Source of the DNA: an uncultured Prevotella sp.
Lineage (GTDB): Bacteria; Bacteroidota; Bacteroidia; Bacteroidales; Bacteroidaceae
DNA: 7,435 nucleotides
NCBI GenBank assembly: GCA_945788545.1
Contig: CALZMK010000066.1
Location: forward strand, 1-7,435
Direction of reading: 5' to 3'
Shown here: piece after piece, positions 1-7,435 of the stretch
Numbering within the stretch: position 1 is the stretch's first letter
Layout: each line of letters begins with the position of its first letter
Program-made: the position numbers and the translations under genes
The notes under the pieces: generated by a model
Database searches by the model: none
The model's input: the letters and a program-made list of their open reading frames with translations, nothing else
What the model was told of the DNA's origin: nothing

Positions 1-818
1 GTTGGAATGTCGGAATTGACGCTACATTCCTGAGCAACAAGATTATCAAGCTTCCTGACGGAAACAATATTCTCTCCGGTCTGCACAATTATACCGAAGG
101 ACGTTCGTTGTATGATTTCTACACATACCACTTCGTCGGAGTAGATCAGATGACAGGTAATTCACTTTACACTCTTGACCCCGAAATGGAAGAGACAGCC
201 GCAGCTGCAGGAGAACTTGTGGAAATCAATGGAGTGAAATATACCAACGACACGGCCTATGGTTTGCGTGACTTCCACGACACTGCACTACCTACTGTTT
301 ATGGGTCATTCCATACAAATCTGTCATGGAACGGATTGTCGGCAAGTTTCCTCTTTACATATAGCTTGGGTGGAAAGACTTATGATGGTTCTTATCAGTC
401 GCTTATGTCAACCAATGCCATGTCAAGTGGCTCGGCTATACATAAAGATGCTCTCAAGGCATGGAACGGTGTACCAGAAGGTATGACCGAGACCTCGGCA
501 AACCGTATTGACCCTAATGGTATTCCAGCAATGAACTACGACCGCAGCAGCAAGAACAATGCCACATCCGACCGTTGGCTCACTAATGCTTCATACCTCG
601 TATGTAAGAATATCAGCCTTTCTTATTCACTTCCGAAGTCAATATTGAACGCATGGAATGTGGGAATCAATGGCATCACACTTAATGCAGGTGTTGAGAA
701 CCTCTTTACTATCACAGCAAGAAAGGGTATGAATCCTCAGTATAGCTTCCTCGGAGGCTCGGATGACACTTATGTTACTTCAAGAGTGTTTAACTTTGGC
801 ATGACCCTCAATTTCTAA
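1..818 (+). CDS. SusC/RagA-family TonB-dependent outer-membrane transporter, C-terminal part (5' end outside window)
   Basis: The reading frame is open from base 3 to the TAA at 816-818, giving 271 visible residues of a protein that is normally about 1000 residues long. Signal peptide, plug and most of the barrel lie upstream of the window. What is visible fits the last strands of a SusC beta-barrel: an early segment with NYTEGRSLYDFYTYHFVGVD followed by TGNSLY matches the family pattern of a glycine/phenylalanine strand, then GvDp.TG. Near the end, SYLVCKNISLSYSLPK matches the family pattern YLrLKNitLgYtLPk, followed by a VENLFTIT block. The chain ends in Phe (MTLNF), as expected of a substrate for the BAM outer-membrane assembly machinery. 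It would be the channel of a SusCD importer with the lipoprotein encoded 25 nt downstream, and the two are surely co-transcribed. A TTG at 108 is only an internal codon, not a start. The substrate is unknown. Confidence 0.93.
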   Translation, partial: WNVGIDATFLSNKIIKLPDGNNILSGLHNYTEGRSLYDFYTYHFVGVDQMTGNSLYTLDPEMEETAAAAGELVEINGVKYTNDTAYGLRDFHDTALPTVYGSFHTNLSWNGLSASFLFTYSLGGKTYDGSYQSLMSTNAMSSGSAIHKDALKAWNGVPEGMTETSANRIDPNGIPAMNYDRSSKNNATSDRWLTNASYLVCKNISLSYSLPKSILNAWNVGINGITLNAGVENLFTITARKGMNPQYSFLGGSDDTYVTSRVFNFGMTLNF

Positions 819-843
819 ATTCTAATTCAAAGTGAGTATAATT

Positions 844-2484
844 ATGAAGAATAAAAAAATATTGTTTATTGGATTGGTGGCAACCACAATTGCCTCCCTA
901 TCTTCTTGCAGCAGCGACTATCTGGAGACTTCTCCGACAGAATCAATATCCACTGGTCAAGCTGTTGGCACAACGACCAATGCCTATAAGGCTCTCAATG
1001 GTATTGCAAAGACAATGTCAACACAGCAGTATGCATGGTCACTGGGTTGCGCCAGTGAGGATCGTATAATATCTATTTATGAAAACTATCCCAGTCAGGA
1101 TTATCTTTACAACTATTATGCGGCTGGTTGGGGTCCAATAATGAACATTCAGTATAATACACGTAACAACACGTCTTATACTGCTTATCCATGGTATTAC
1201 TACTATACAATTATTGGACAGGCAAACTCAATTATTGCCAACATAGACAATGCAACAGGTCCTGAAAACGAAAAGGCTTTTGATAAGGCATCTGCCTTGA
1301 CTTTCAGAGCTTATGCATATGAAAAGCTCTTGCATTACTACTGTCCAAGGTGGAAAGAGTCGAACAATGGTGCTACAGAAGCTTTCCCCTTGCGTCTTGA
1401 CGAATCAACTGGCGACTTGGCTCCTTCGAAGATGTCTGAGGTTTATCAGCAGATTTACAAGGACTGCGAAGATGCTATCGCTTTGTTCAATTCCAGTGAC
1501 TTTGACCGCAGTAGTAAGGAAATATGGATAGCTAACGTTAACGTGGCTCATGCCGTATATGCACGTGCAGCATTGACACGCGAGGACTACCAGACTGCAT
1601 TGACCCAAGCCAAGTTGGCTCGTGAGGGGTATCCTCTCATGAGTAATGCGGAGTTGCATTCTGGTTTTTGTAAACCAACATCTGAATGGATTTTCGGTAG
1701 TTATGGTGATGCTACAGAGAACCTTTGGTATTGGAGCTATGGTACGCAATATTCCTGCAACGGCTATTATGCCAACAACACAGCCTGTGGTGCTGGTGCT
1801 CTCAATAAGGAACTCTACGACCAAATTCCCGACAATGATGCCCGTAAGGCAATGTTTTTGACCGATGACAAATTCCCTGAATTCGATATCCACGACCCAG
1901 AAAATGTCGATCAGTCATACGCTTTTGTTCAGGGTGATGATATGTGGGACGCTGTTTATTCATATATTGCAAACTTCTATGCCAACTCTGGAGCGAGCAG
2001 TATGGACGCACCTTATCAGGCTGGTTATTTTTATCTTGGCGGACAGTTGAAGTTCTATGTCTTCGACACTCCCGGAGTAGGTTATCTGCCGTTTATACGT
2101 TCATCCGAAATGGTACTCATTGAGGCTGAAGCCAATTACTTCCTCGGTAATGCCAATGATGCCCAGGCTGCCCTTGTTGAGCTGAACAAGACATCTGGCA
2201 GAAATCCGGATTATTCTTGCGATAAGACTGGAGATGAACTTTGGACTGAGATTATGAACTATCGCACACTTGAACTATGGGGTGAGGGATTCGGTTATAG
2301 TGATTTCAAGCGCTGGGGACGCAAAATTGAACGCAAGACACTGGCGCAGGGCGGAAATGCCCATGCAGCAATCGCGATCACTATCGAACCTTCTGCAAGT
2401 GCAAGTTGGGTGTGGACCGTACCTCAGTATGAGTCAGATTATAATGGCGCTTATTCCACTGGTGATAAGGAAATGAACAACTAA
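844..2484 (+). CDS. SusD/RagB-family nutrient-binding outer-membrane lipoprotein (pair 1)
   Basis: A 546-residue protein starting at ATG 844. An in-frame GTG at 832 would only add four residues before the positively charged start of the signal peptide, so 844 is preferred. The N-terminus is a lipoprotein signal (MKNKK, hydrophobic core, lipobox LSSC with Cys22), followed by SSDYLE, typical of SusD proteins. SusD landmarks in order: FRAYAYEKLLHYY around residues 154-166, PLRLDES at 182-188, EVYQQIYKDCEDAI in the TPR-like helices, RSSEMVLIEAEA around 420-431, ELWGEGFGYSDFKRWGR from 477, and the C-terminal W.WTVPQYE motif at about 522-530. Length and motif order are those of a complete SusD (about 500-560 residues). 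It should sit on the cell surface as the lid that binds ligand and closes over the SusC channel encoded just upstream. The region of residues 80-121 is unusually rich in aromatic residues. The ligand is not predictable from sequence alone. Confidence 0.95.
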   Translation: MKNKKILFIGLVATTIASLSSCSSDYLETSPTESISTGQAVGTTTNAYKALNGIAKTMSTQQYAWSLGCASEDRIISIYENYPSQDYLYNYYAAGWGPIMNIQYNTRNNTSYTAYPWYYYYTIIGQANSIIANIDNATGPENEKAFDKASALTFRAYAYEKLLHYYCPRWKESNNGATEAFPLRLDESTGDLAPSKMSEVYQQIYKDCEDAIALFNSSDFDRSSKEIWIANVNVAHAVYARAALTREDYQTALTQAKLAREGYPLMSNAELHSGFCKPTSEWIFGSYGDATENLWYWSYGTQYSCNGYYANNTACGAGALNKELYDQIPDNDARKAMFLTDDKFPEFDIHDPENVDQSYAFVQGDDMWDAVYSYIANFYANSGASSMDAPYQAGYFYLGGQLKFYVFDTPGVGYLPFIRSSEMVLIEAEANYFLGNANDAQAALVELNKTSGRNPDYSCDKTGDELWTEIMNYRTLELWGEGFGYSDFKRWGRKIERKTLAQGGNAHAAIAITIEPSASASWVWTVPQYESDYNGAYSTGDKEMNN

Positions 2485-2512
2485 GCGCAATTCTTGTTCA
2501 ATATAAAAAATT

Positions 2513-2549
2513 AGGTGCAGCCCCAATTGCCGAGGCTGCACCTTTTTTT
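2513..2549 (+). terminator. Intrinsic (rho-independent) terminator after the first susCD pair
   Basis: A perfect 10-bp GC-rich stem (AGGTGCAGCC at 2513-2522 pairing with GGCTGCACCT at 2534-2543) encloses an 11-nt loop and runs directly into seven T (2543-2549). It lies 28 nt after the stop of the first susD. A run of six A at 2505-2510 precedes the stem, so it could also work weakly in the other orientation, but no gene points at it from that side. It closes the pair-1 transcription unit. Confidence 0.92.
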
Positions 2550-2593
2550 ATTATATATAGGCAATTAAGAGGAAAAAGATATTATTAGGCGGG

Positions 2594-2618
2594 AAATAGT
2601 TACGAAACGTAAGTTTTT
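2594..2618 (+). promoter_or_regulatory. Inverted repeat, possible operator upstream of second susC
   Basis: The core TTACG-AAA-CGTAA (2600-2612) is a perfect 5-bp inverted repeat with a 3-nt spacer. The symmetry continues imperfectly outward, with 9 of 11 arm positions complementary over 2594-2618. It lies about 65 nt before the -33-like box and has no T-tract suited to termination, so an upstream activator or repressor site is the more natural reading. This is inference from symmetry and position only. Confidence 0.35.
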
Positions 2619-2637
2619 TGATGTAAATCAATGATAT

Positions 2638-2655
2638 ATGTCAATTAATTGATAT
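2638..2655 (+). promoter_or_regulatory. AT-rich palindrome, possible regulator-binding site
   Basis: TCAATTAATTGA at 2641-2652 is a perfect 12-bp palindrome. It extends to 2638-2655 with one mismatched pair (G2640 against T2653). It sits between the first inverted repeat and the promoter, about 28 nt before the -33-like box, where activators of susCD operons commonly bind. AT-rich palindromes of this length can also arise by chance in such a low-GC spacer. Confidence 0.35.
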
Positions 2656-2682
2656 TTGCTGAAATAATTTGTTGGCGAATAG

Positions 2683-2712
2683 TTCGTGTTTAAGATATTT
2701 TTAATAATTTTG
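2683..2712 (+). promoter_or_regulatory. Bacteroidota-type housekeeping promoter for the second susCD operon
   Basis: TAATTTTG at 2705-2712 is an exact match to the Bacteroidota -7 consensus TAnnTTTG. A TTCG at 2683-2686 matches three of four positions of the -33 box TTTG, with an 18-nt spacer close to the usual 19. Transcription would start near 2718, giving a leader of about 38 nt before the ATG at 2756. The consensus is established for this phylum, but use of this particular site is inferred. Confidence 0.6.
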
Positions 2713-2740
2713 CAGCGATTTTTGGTAATATTATAAAATT

Positions 2741-2751
2741 AGAGAGAGAAA
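2741..2751 (+). promoter_or_regulatory. Purine-rich leader just before the second susC start
   Basis: An all-purine stretch with an AGAGAGAGA dinucleotide run followed by A residues ends 4 nt before the ATG at 2756. It is not a canonical Shine-Dalgarno sequence. Bacteroidota generally initiate on A-rich, weakly structured leaders, which this fits, and it supports 2756 as the real start codon even though the downstream frame is broken. Confidence 0.4.
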
Positions 2752-2755
2752 ACTT

Positions 2756-5700
2756 ATGGAAAAAAGAATCAAATTGCTTTTGGCTTGCCTTTTCCTCGTA
2801 GTGGGGGGGGGCAATAGCACAAACACGAGTCTCCGGTAAGGTCGTCTCTTCAGATGATGGAGAGCCAGTTGTCGGAGCAACAGTAAAGATTGACGGCACA
2901 AACCTCGGAACCGTTACCGATGCTAACGGAGAATTCAGGATTACATTGCCACAAGGTAAGAAAAACTTGAAGTTTTCATATGTTGGTATGACAACTAAAG
3001 TACTTGCCGCAAAGGAGAAAATGACAGTAGAACTTGTTTCTGATGGTCAGATGCTCGATGATGTAGTTGTTACTGCACTCGGTATCAAGCGCGACCGCAA
3101 GGCTCTTGGTTATGCTGCGCAAGACCTCAAGTCGGACGACCTGAATAAGAGTGGTACGACTTCTTTGGCAAGTGCCATACAGGGAAAGTTGACTGGTGTT
3201 GACATCCGTCAGTCTTCTGGTCAGCCTGGTGCTTCTGCTCAGATTGTAATACGTGGTGCACGTTCATTCGACGGAAACAACCAGCCTCTTTATGTTGTTG
3301 ATGGTATGCCTATTACCACTACAGCCGACTTCGATACCGGTTCTTCTGTTACAGGTGCCAACTATGCCGACCGTAGTATTGATATCAATCCAGAGGATAT
3401 TGAGAGCATCAACGTGCTTAAGGGTCAGGCTGCTTCTGCTCTTTATGGTATCCGTGCCTCTAATGGTGTGATTATCATTACCACAAAGCGTGGAGCAAAG
3501 AATGGTCTTAATCGTCCTCATGTTACGATAAGCACCAACCTTAGCGCTGAGCGTGTTTCGCGTAAGTTCAAGCATCAGACTGAATATGCTCAGGGTAATA
3601 GCGTAGATGCTTATAGTCCAACATCTTCTATGTCATGGGGACCGAAGATAAGCAATCTTGCAAATGACCCCACATATGGTGGCAATACCGACAACAAATA
3701 TACTCAGCAGTTTGGCAAGCACGAGGGAATGTATTATAATCCCAAGTACGCCTCTGCAGGACTCGACGGATGGACAACTCCACAGACATTTGATAACGTG
3801 GGAGATTTCCTCGGTACTGGTTTTACAGAGAACACAAACTTTAATATTTCACAAGCTGTTGGCGACCTCAACTATTCGTTTGGTATCAATAATTCTCATC
3901 AGAATGGTATCATCCCTTCAACAGGTATGAACCGCTGGGGTGCCAGAGGTTTTGTTGACTGGACTATCAACAAGCAGTGGAAGACGGGATTCTCAGCCAA
4001 CTACTCTTCTACAAAGATTACTTCGGCTCCTGGTGCCAACTCTGGTATTATGAACGTGATTTACTCTTGTCCGGCAGAGTATAACCTCAAGGGCACTCCG
4101 TATAGTGTTCCTGGAGATCCTTCACAGCAAGTGCTTTTCCGTTCAACATCATTCAACAACCCCTACTGGTGGGCTGACAACGATGAATATCGCCAGCACA
4201 CCAACCGTGTGTTCGGAAATGGATATATAGAGTTTACTCCTAATCTCGGCCTTGGCGAAAATTACTCTCTGAAGATTCGCGAGCAGGCAGGACTTGACGT
4301 ATGGACATCCGACTATGCCGACATAGCCGAAGTTGGCTCTGCTGCCAATACCAAGGGCGAAATCAACAACTACGGTTCACAGCACAATATGTTCAACAAC
4401 CTCTTTACTATTAATTTTGACGCAAAATTTGGCTCAGACAACGAGTGGGGACTTAATGTTGTGCTCGGTAATGAGTTTAACGATGAGAATATCCGCGTGT
4501 GGTCATACTATGGAAGCAACTTCAACTATTATGGTTTCCCGACTATGTCAAACGCCACCAACTACTATTCATCCGAATACACACGCAGAGAGCGTACCGT
4601 GGGATTCTTCGGAAGCATATCTGCTTCTTGGAACGACCAGTTGTATCTCACTGTAACCGGACGTAATGACTATGTGTCAACCATGCCCCGTAACAGCCGT
4701 AGCTTCTTCTATCCTTCGGTATCTTTGGGATGGGAGTTCACAAAGCTTGCAGCCCTCAAGGACAATAAGGTGCTTAACTACGGAAAACTGCGTGCTTCAT
4801 TTGCTCAGGTAGGTCAGGCCGGTACATATTACAATAATTTCTATTATACTACTCCTTATGGAAGCGGTATGTATGCCTATACACCGGTGTCATATCCTCT
4901 GCCAAGTGGAATTTCCTCGTTCGTACCTTATTATCAGATATATGATCAGGGACTTAAGCCACAGAACACCACTAACTGGGAGGTTGGTACTGACTTGCAT
5001 TTCTTCGGTAGCCGTGTAAAGTTGGAATACACCTTCAGCTATCAGAGTGTGAAGGATCAGATTTTCTCGGTTCCTGTTGACGGAACGACTGGTTATCAGT
5101 ATATGATGACCAATGCAGGAAAGATGCGTACCTACTCACATGAGATTGCCCTCAATGCAGCAATTCTTCAGGCAAAGGACTATGACTTGAACCTCGGTGT
5201 TAACTTCACCAAGATTAACAACAAGGTCGTTGAACTTGCCCCTGGTGTTGAGTCAATTATGCTTGGTGGATTCGTAGAGCCACAGATTCGTGCCCAGGCC
5301 GGATGTACATATCCTAACATCTATGGTAACGGATTCAAGCGCGACGAGAACGGCAACCTCCTTCTGCTCAATGGTCTGCCCCAGGCAACTACCGACAGTA
5401 AGGACCTTGGCAACTGCTCACCTGACTTCGTGATGGGCTTCAACCTCGGCGGTCGTTACAAGCGTCTCTCAGTTGAAACCACTTGGAGCTGGAACAAGGG
5501 CGGAAAAATGTATCACGGTACAAACCTCACAATGAACTATTTCGGTGCTACCAAGGAGTCACTGCCCTACCATGAAGGAACAATGGTGGCTGAGGGTATT
5601 GACGAGGCTACAGGACAGAAGAATACAGTAGAGGTGAGCAAGCAGGATTACTGGATGTCATACTATGATGTGACAGAGGCTGGTGTATATGACATGAGTT

Positions 5701-5921
5701 ATCTGAAATTGCGCGACGTGACACTCAAGTATCTGTTGCCTAAGATTGGTATCTTCGACATTACCGTATTCGGTTTTGCCCGCAACATCCTCATTTGGTC
5801 GAAGTTGCCCAACTTCGATCCTGAGTCATCGCAGGGTAACAACAACATGACCGGTTACTTCGAACGCTTCTCTGTGCCAAGCACATCAAGTTTCGGTGGT
5901 GGTCTTACTATCAAGTTCTAA
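2756..5921 (+). CDS. SusC/RagA-family TonB-dependent outer-membrane transporter (pair 2), frameshifted in the signal peptide
   Basis: The ATG at 2756 begins a signal peptide (MEKRIKLLLACLFLVV) that breaks in a run of nine G (2803-2811). As written, translation stops at 2837-2839 after 27 residues. Moving to the other frame at the G-run restores GGAIAQTRVSGKVV, a typical signal-peptidase site and start of mature SusC, and a 1054-residue protein ending in IKF with a terminal Phe, normal for the family. Domains in the restored protein: signal peptide 1 to about 22; carboxypeptidase-regulatory-like beta-sandwich about 23-95; Ton box LDDVVVTALG at about 100-109; plug about 110-246, with the SusC signature NNQPLYVVDGMPI at 174-186 and ALYGIRASNGVIIITTKRG ending the plug; then the beta-barrel. 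It would form the TonB-powered channel for the lipoprotein encoded 28 nt downstream. The G-run may be a sequencing error, a phase-variation switch or a true lesion. Family assignment is certain; expression state is not. Confidence 0.93.
2803..2811 (+). repeat. Homopolymeric G9 tract at the frameshift point
   Basis: Nine consecutive G within the signal-peptide codons of the second susC. It is the longest single-base run in the window and stands out against the local AT-rich sequence. Eight G (or eleven) would join the start codon to the transporter frame, whereas nine gives a stop after 27 codons. Such tracts are prone to strand slippage in replication and to miscalling in sequencing. Confidence 0.9.
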
Positions 5922-5949
5922 TATCAAAGACAATAAAAATTCTTGAAAT

Positions 5950-7378
5950 ATGAAAAAATACATATATACAATGTTGTCGGCAGCAGTACTCGGATTCAGT
6001 GCTTGCTCGGAAGACACAATGGACACAATCAACAAGGATAATGAGCATCCATCACCAGAAATAGTGAGCGCAAAGTTCCAGTTGACTGATGCAATAATGA
6101 GTACAGGCTTCACAACTGTTTCGGGAGCCTATGCATGGTATGTATCATCGCTCACCGAGCAGGAGTTCGGTTCTGGTAACAACCAATTAATGAAGGCAGA
6201 GTTGCGCAACTCTCAGGAGTGGGCTGCATCCACAACATTTAATAATGAATGGAATGGCACATACGGTAACCTTATGAATATCCGTCAAATAATCTCAAAG
6301 ACTACCGATGGTGTGTCAAAGGGTGAGAAAGATATCCAGGGTATTGCCCAGGTGCTTGAGGTAATCAATTTCGGTATTCTTACCGACATGCACGGAGATA
6401 TTCCTTATAGCGAGGCTGTTAAAGGACAGGAAGTGCTACAGCCAAAAATTGACTCTCAGAAAGACGTTTATGCAGGACTGATGACAACTATTGATGCTGC
6501 TATTGCCAACCTTACCGAAGCTGCAGCATCCAATATGAATAATGCGGGAGAGCAAGATATTGTGTTCAAGGGTGATGCATCGAAGTGGCTTGCTACTGCC
6601 TATGCTGTAAAGGCACGCTATCTCTTGCACCAGTCGGCTGTTGATGCCTCTGCAGTGGCAAAGGCCAAGGAGGCTGCCGAGAAAGCTGTGGAGTTGGGAT
6701 TCGCCGGATGTGAAATCACTGAGTTTAACGGCGTGACATGTGACAACCCATGGAGTGCTTACGTATGGAGTCGTTATTACACAGGTAGCTCGGCTACAGT
6801 GGCCAAACTGATGGAACCAACAGGCGACCCACGCCTTTTCCTTTATGGAGTGGGTGCTGTATTCGAACCAGGTGATGCCGAGGGCGCAAAGATCTCTGCT
6901 TGCGAAGATTACCCTGCATGGTATAATCTTGGTTCACAGCCCATCCATCTCTTCAGCGTGTCTGAACTCTATTTCATCTTGGCAGAATGTCAGCTGCGCA
7001 GTGGTGAGGATACTACAGATGCATTCAAGACAGCTGTTGCTGCATCTGTTGATGAGATATACTCGTGGTTTGACGAGGATGGCGGCGGTGAGGCTTTTGC
7101 AGAGTCACTTGGCACTCCCGACCTTAAGGCTGTATTTGAGCAGAAGTATCTCGCACAATGTGTTGACGAGCAGGTAGAGACCTATAACGACATCCGCCGT
7201 GGGCGAGAAGTATATTAATCTCACCAACCCCAACAATGTTCAGAGCGGTATCAACCGTTGGCCGTACTGCTTGCCTTATGGCAATAGCTCTGTCATCAGC
7301 AATCCTTATGTTAAGGAGGCATACGGCGACGGAACATACATCTACTCCAAGAAGACTTGGATTAATGGTGGTAAATAA
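5950..7378 (+). CDS. SusD/RagB-like outer-membrane lipoprotein (SusD-like_2 type, pair 2), frameshifted near the C-terminus
   Basis: The ATG at 5950 begins a lipoprotein signal (MKKYIY, hydrophobic core, FSAC with Cys19) followed by SED, an acidic stretch of the kind linked to surface export in Bacteroidota. Motifs place it in the SusD-like_2 branch rather than with the canonical SusD of pair 1: ILTDMHGDIPYSEA at about 143-156, DPRLFLY at 293-299, SELYFILAECQLR at 338-350 and YNDIRR at 412-417. As written the frame ends at 7216-7218 after 422 residues. In the frame beginning GGC at 7202, coding continues as GEKYINLTNP, a tryptophan/proline segment (NRWPYCLPYG), SNPYVKEAYGDGTY and a stop at 7376-7378. 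This is the expected C-terminal end, giving about 475 residues in all. The break at about 7201 is either one extra base or a loss of 2 (mod 3) bases. Its role would be to bind ligand at the cell surface and cap the SusC encoded 28 nt upstream. The ligand is unknown. Confidence 0.9.
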
Positions 7379-7381
7379 TTA

Positions 7382-7403
7382 TAAACTAACTTTTTATAGT
7401 TTA
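7382..7403 (+). terminator. Weak AT-rich hairpin after the second susD, possible terminator
   Basis: TAAACTA at 7382-7388 pairs perfectly with TAGTTTA at 7397-7403 around an 8-nt loop containing five T, 3 nt after the restored stop codon. The stem has only one G-C pair and the following sequence (ATTTTAAAAG) is a poor T-tract, so termination would be weak at best. Read-through into a further operon gene is equally plausible. Confidence 0.25.
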
Positions 7404-7435
7404 ATTTTAAAAGAGAGTGCATCGTGATGATACGC

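Noticed and set aside
832..834. GTG as the start of the first SusD
   Set aside because: It adds only four residues before MKNKK and weakens the signal peptide charge pattern. ATG 844 gives a standard lipoprotein signal.
1405..1893. 162-codon open frame on the minus strand
   Set aside because: It lies wholly inside the clearly coding first susD on the other strand, has no recognisable motifs or leader, and its open state is a by-product of the codon use of the real gene.
2485..2755. Small RNA, riboswitch or small ORF in the intergenic region
   Set aside because: Apart from the terminator, the inverted repeats and the promoter, I saw no conserved riboswitch core, tRNA-like fold or credible short coding frame.
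2690..2899. 69-codon minus-strand open frame over the second susC promoter and start
   Set aside because: It overlaps the promoter and signal-peptide codons, has low-complexity composition, and no promoter or leader for it was seen. It is a shadow frame.
2946..2948. TTG as the start of the second SusC (991-residue version)
   Set aside because: It lies inside the carboxypeptidase-regulatory-like domain and would lack any signal peptide. A proper ATG with signal peptide lies at 2756, and the frame is rejoined by one base change in the G-run.
7236..7427. 63-codon + strand open frame at the window end
   Set aside because: It is a different frame from the true SusD C-terminal tail (7202-7378), shows no family motif, and overlaps the tail's coding sequence.

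Overview
The window carries two tandem SusC/SusD-type outer-membrane nutrient-uptake pairs, all on the + strand, typical of a Bacteroidota genome. The moderate-to-low GC, A-rich leaders without Shine-Dalgarno motifs, a TAnnTTTG-type promoter element and Bacteroidales-like SusC/SusD signatures suggest a Bacteroidales member (Bacteroides/Prevotella-like). The genus cannot be fixed from this sequence alone. No tRNA, rRNA, CRISPR array, insertion sequence or integrase was seen.

Layout: (1) 1-818 is the C-terminal part of a SusC/RagA TonB-dependent transporter whose start lies outside the window. (2) 844-2484 is its partner, a canonical SusD/RagB lipoprotein, starting 25 nt downstream. (3) 2485-2755 is a 271-bp intergenic region. 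It holds a strong intrinsic terminator (2513-2549), two inverted-repeat elements that could be operators (2594-2618 and 2638-2655), a Bacteroidota-type promoter (2683-2712) and a purine-rich leader. (4) 2756-5921 is a second, near full-length SusC gene, but a run of nine G (2803-2811) inside the signal-peptide coding sequence puts the start codon out of frame with the body. (5) 5950-7378 is a second SusD-like lipoprotein gene of the TDMHGDIPY type (SusD-like_2). It is also frameshifted, at about 7201, so that the last 58 or so residues lie in another frame. (6) 7379-7435 is AT-rich and has a weak hairpin.

Functionally, each pair would form a beta-barrel SusC channel capped by a surface lipoprotein SusD lid, importing an oligomeric nutrient with TonB energy. 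No hydrolase, sensor or sigma/anti-sigma gene lies in the window, so the substrates cannot be named. The terminator and promoter between the pairs indicate two separate transcription units. Pair 1 is intact as far as visible. As written, pair 2 cannot make either full protein, which means sequencing/assembly error, G-run phase variation, or decay. The main points to follow up are the G9 tract in susC2 and the second break in susD2. I did not find an undescribed system beyond this.
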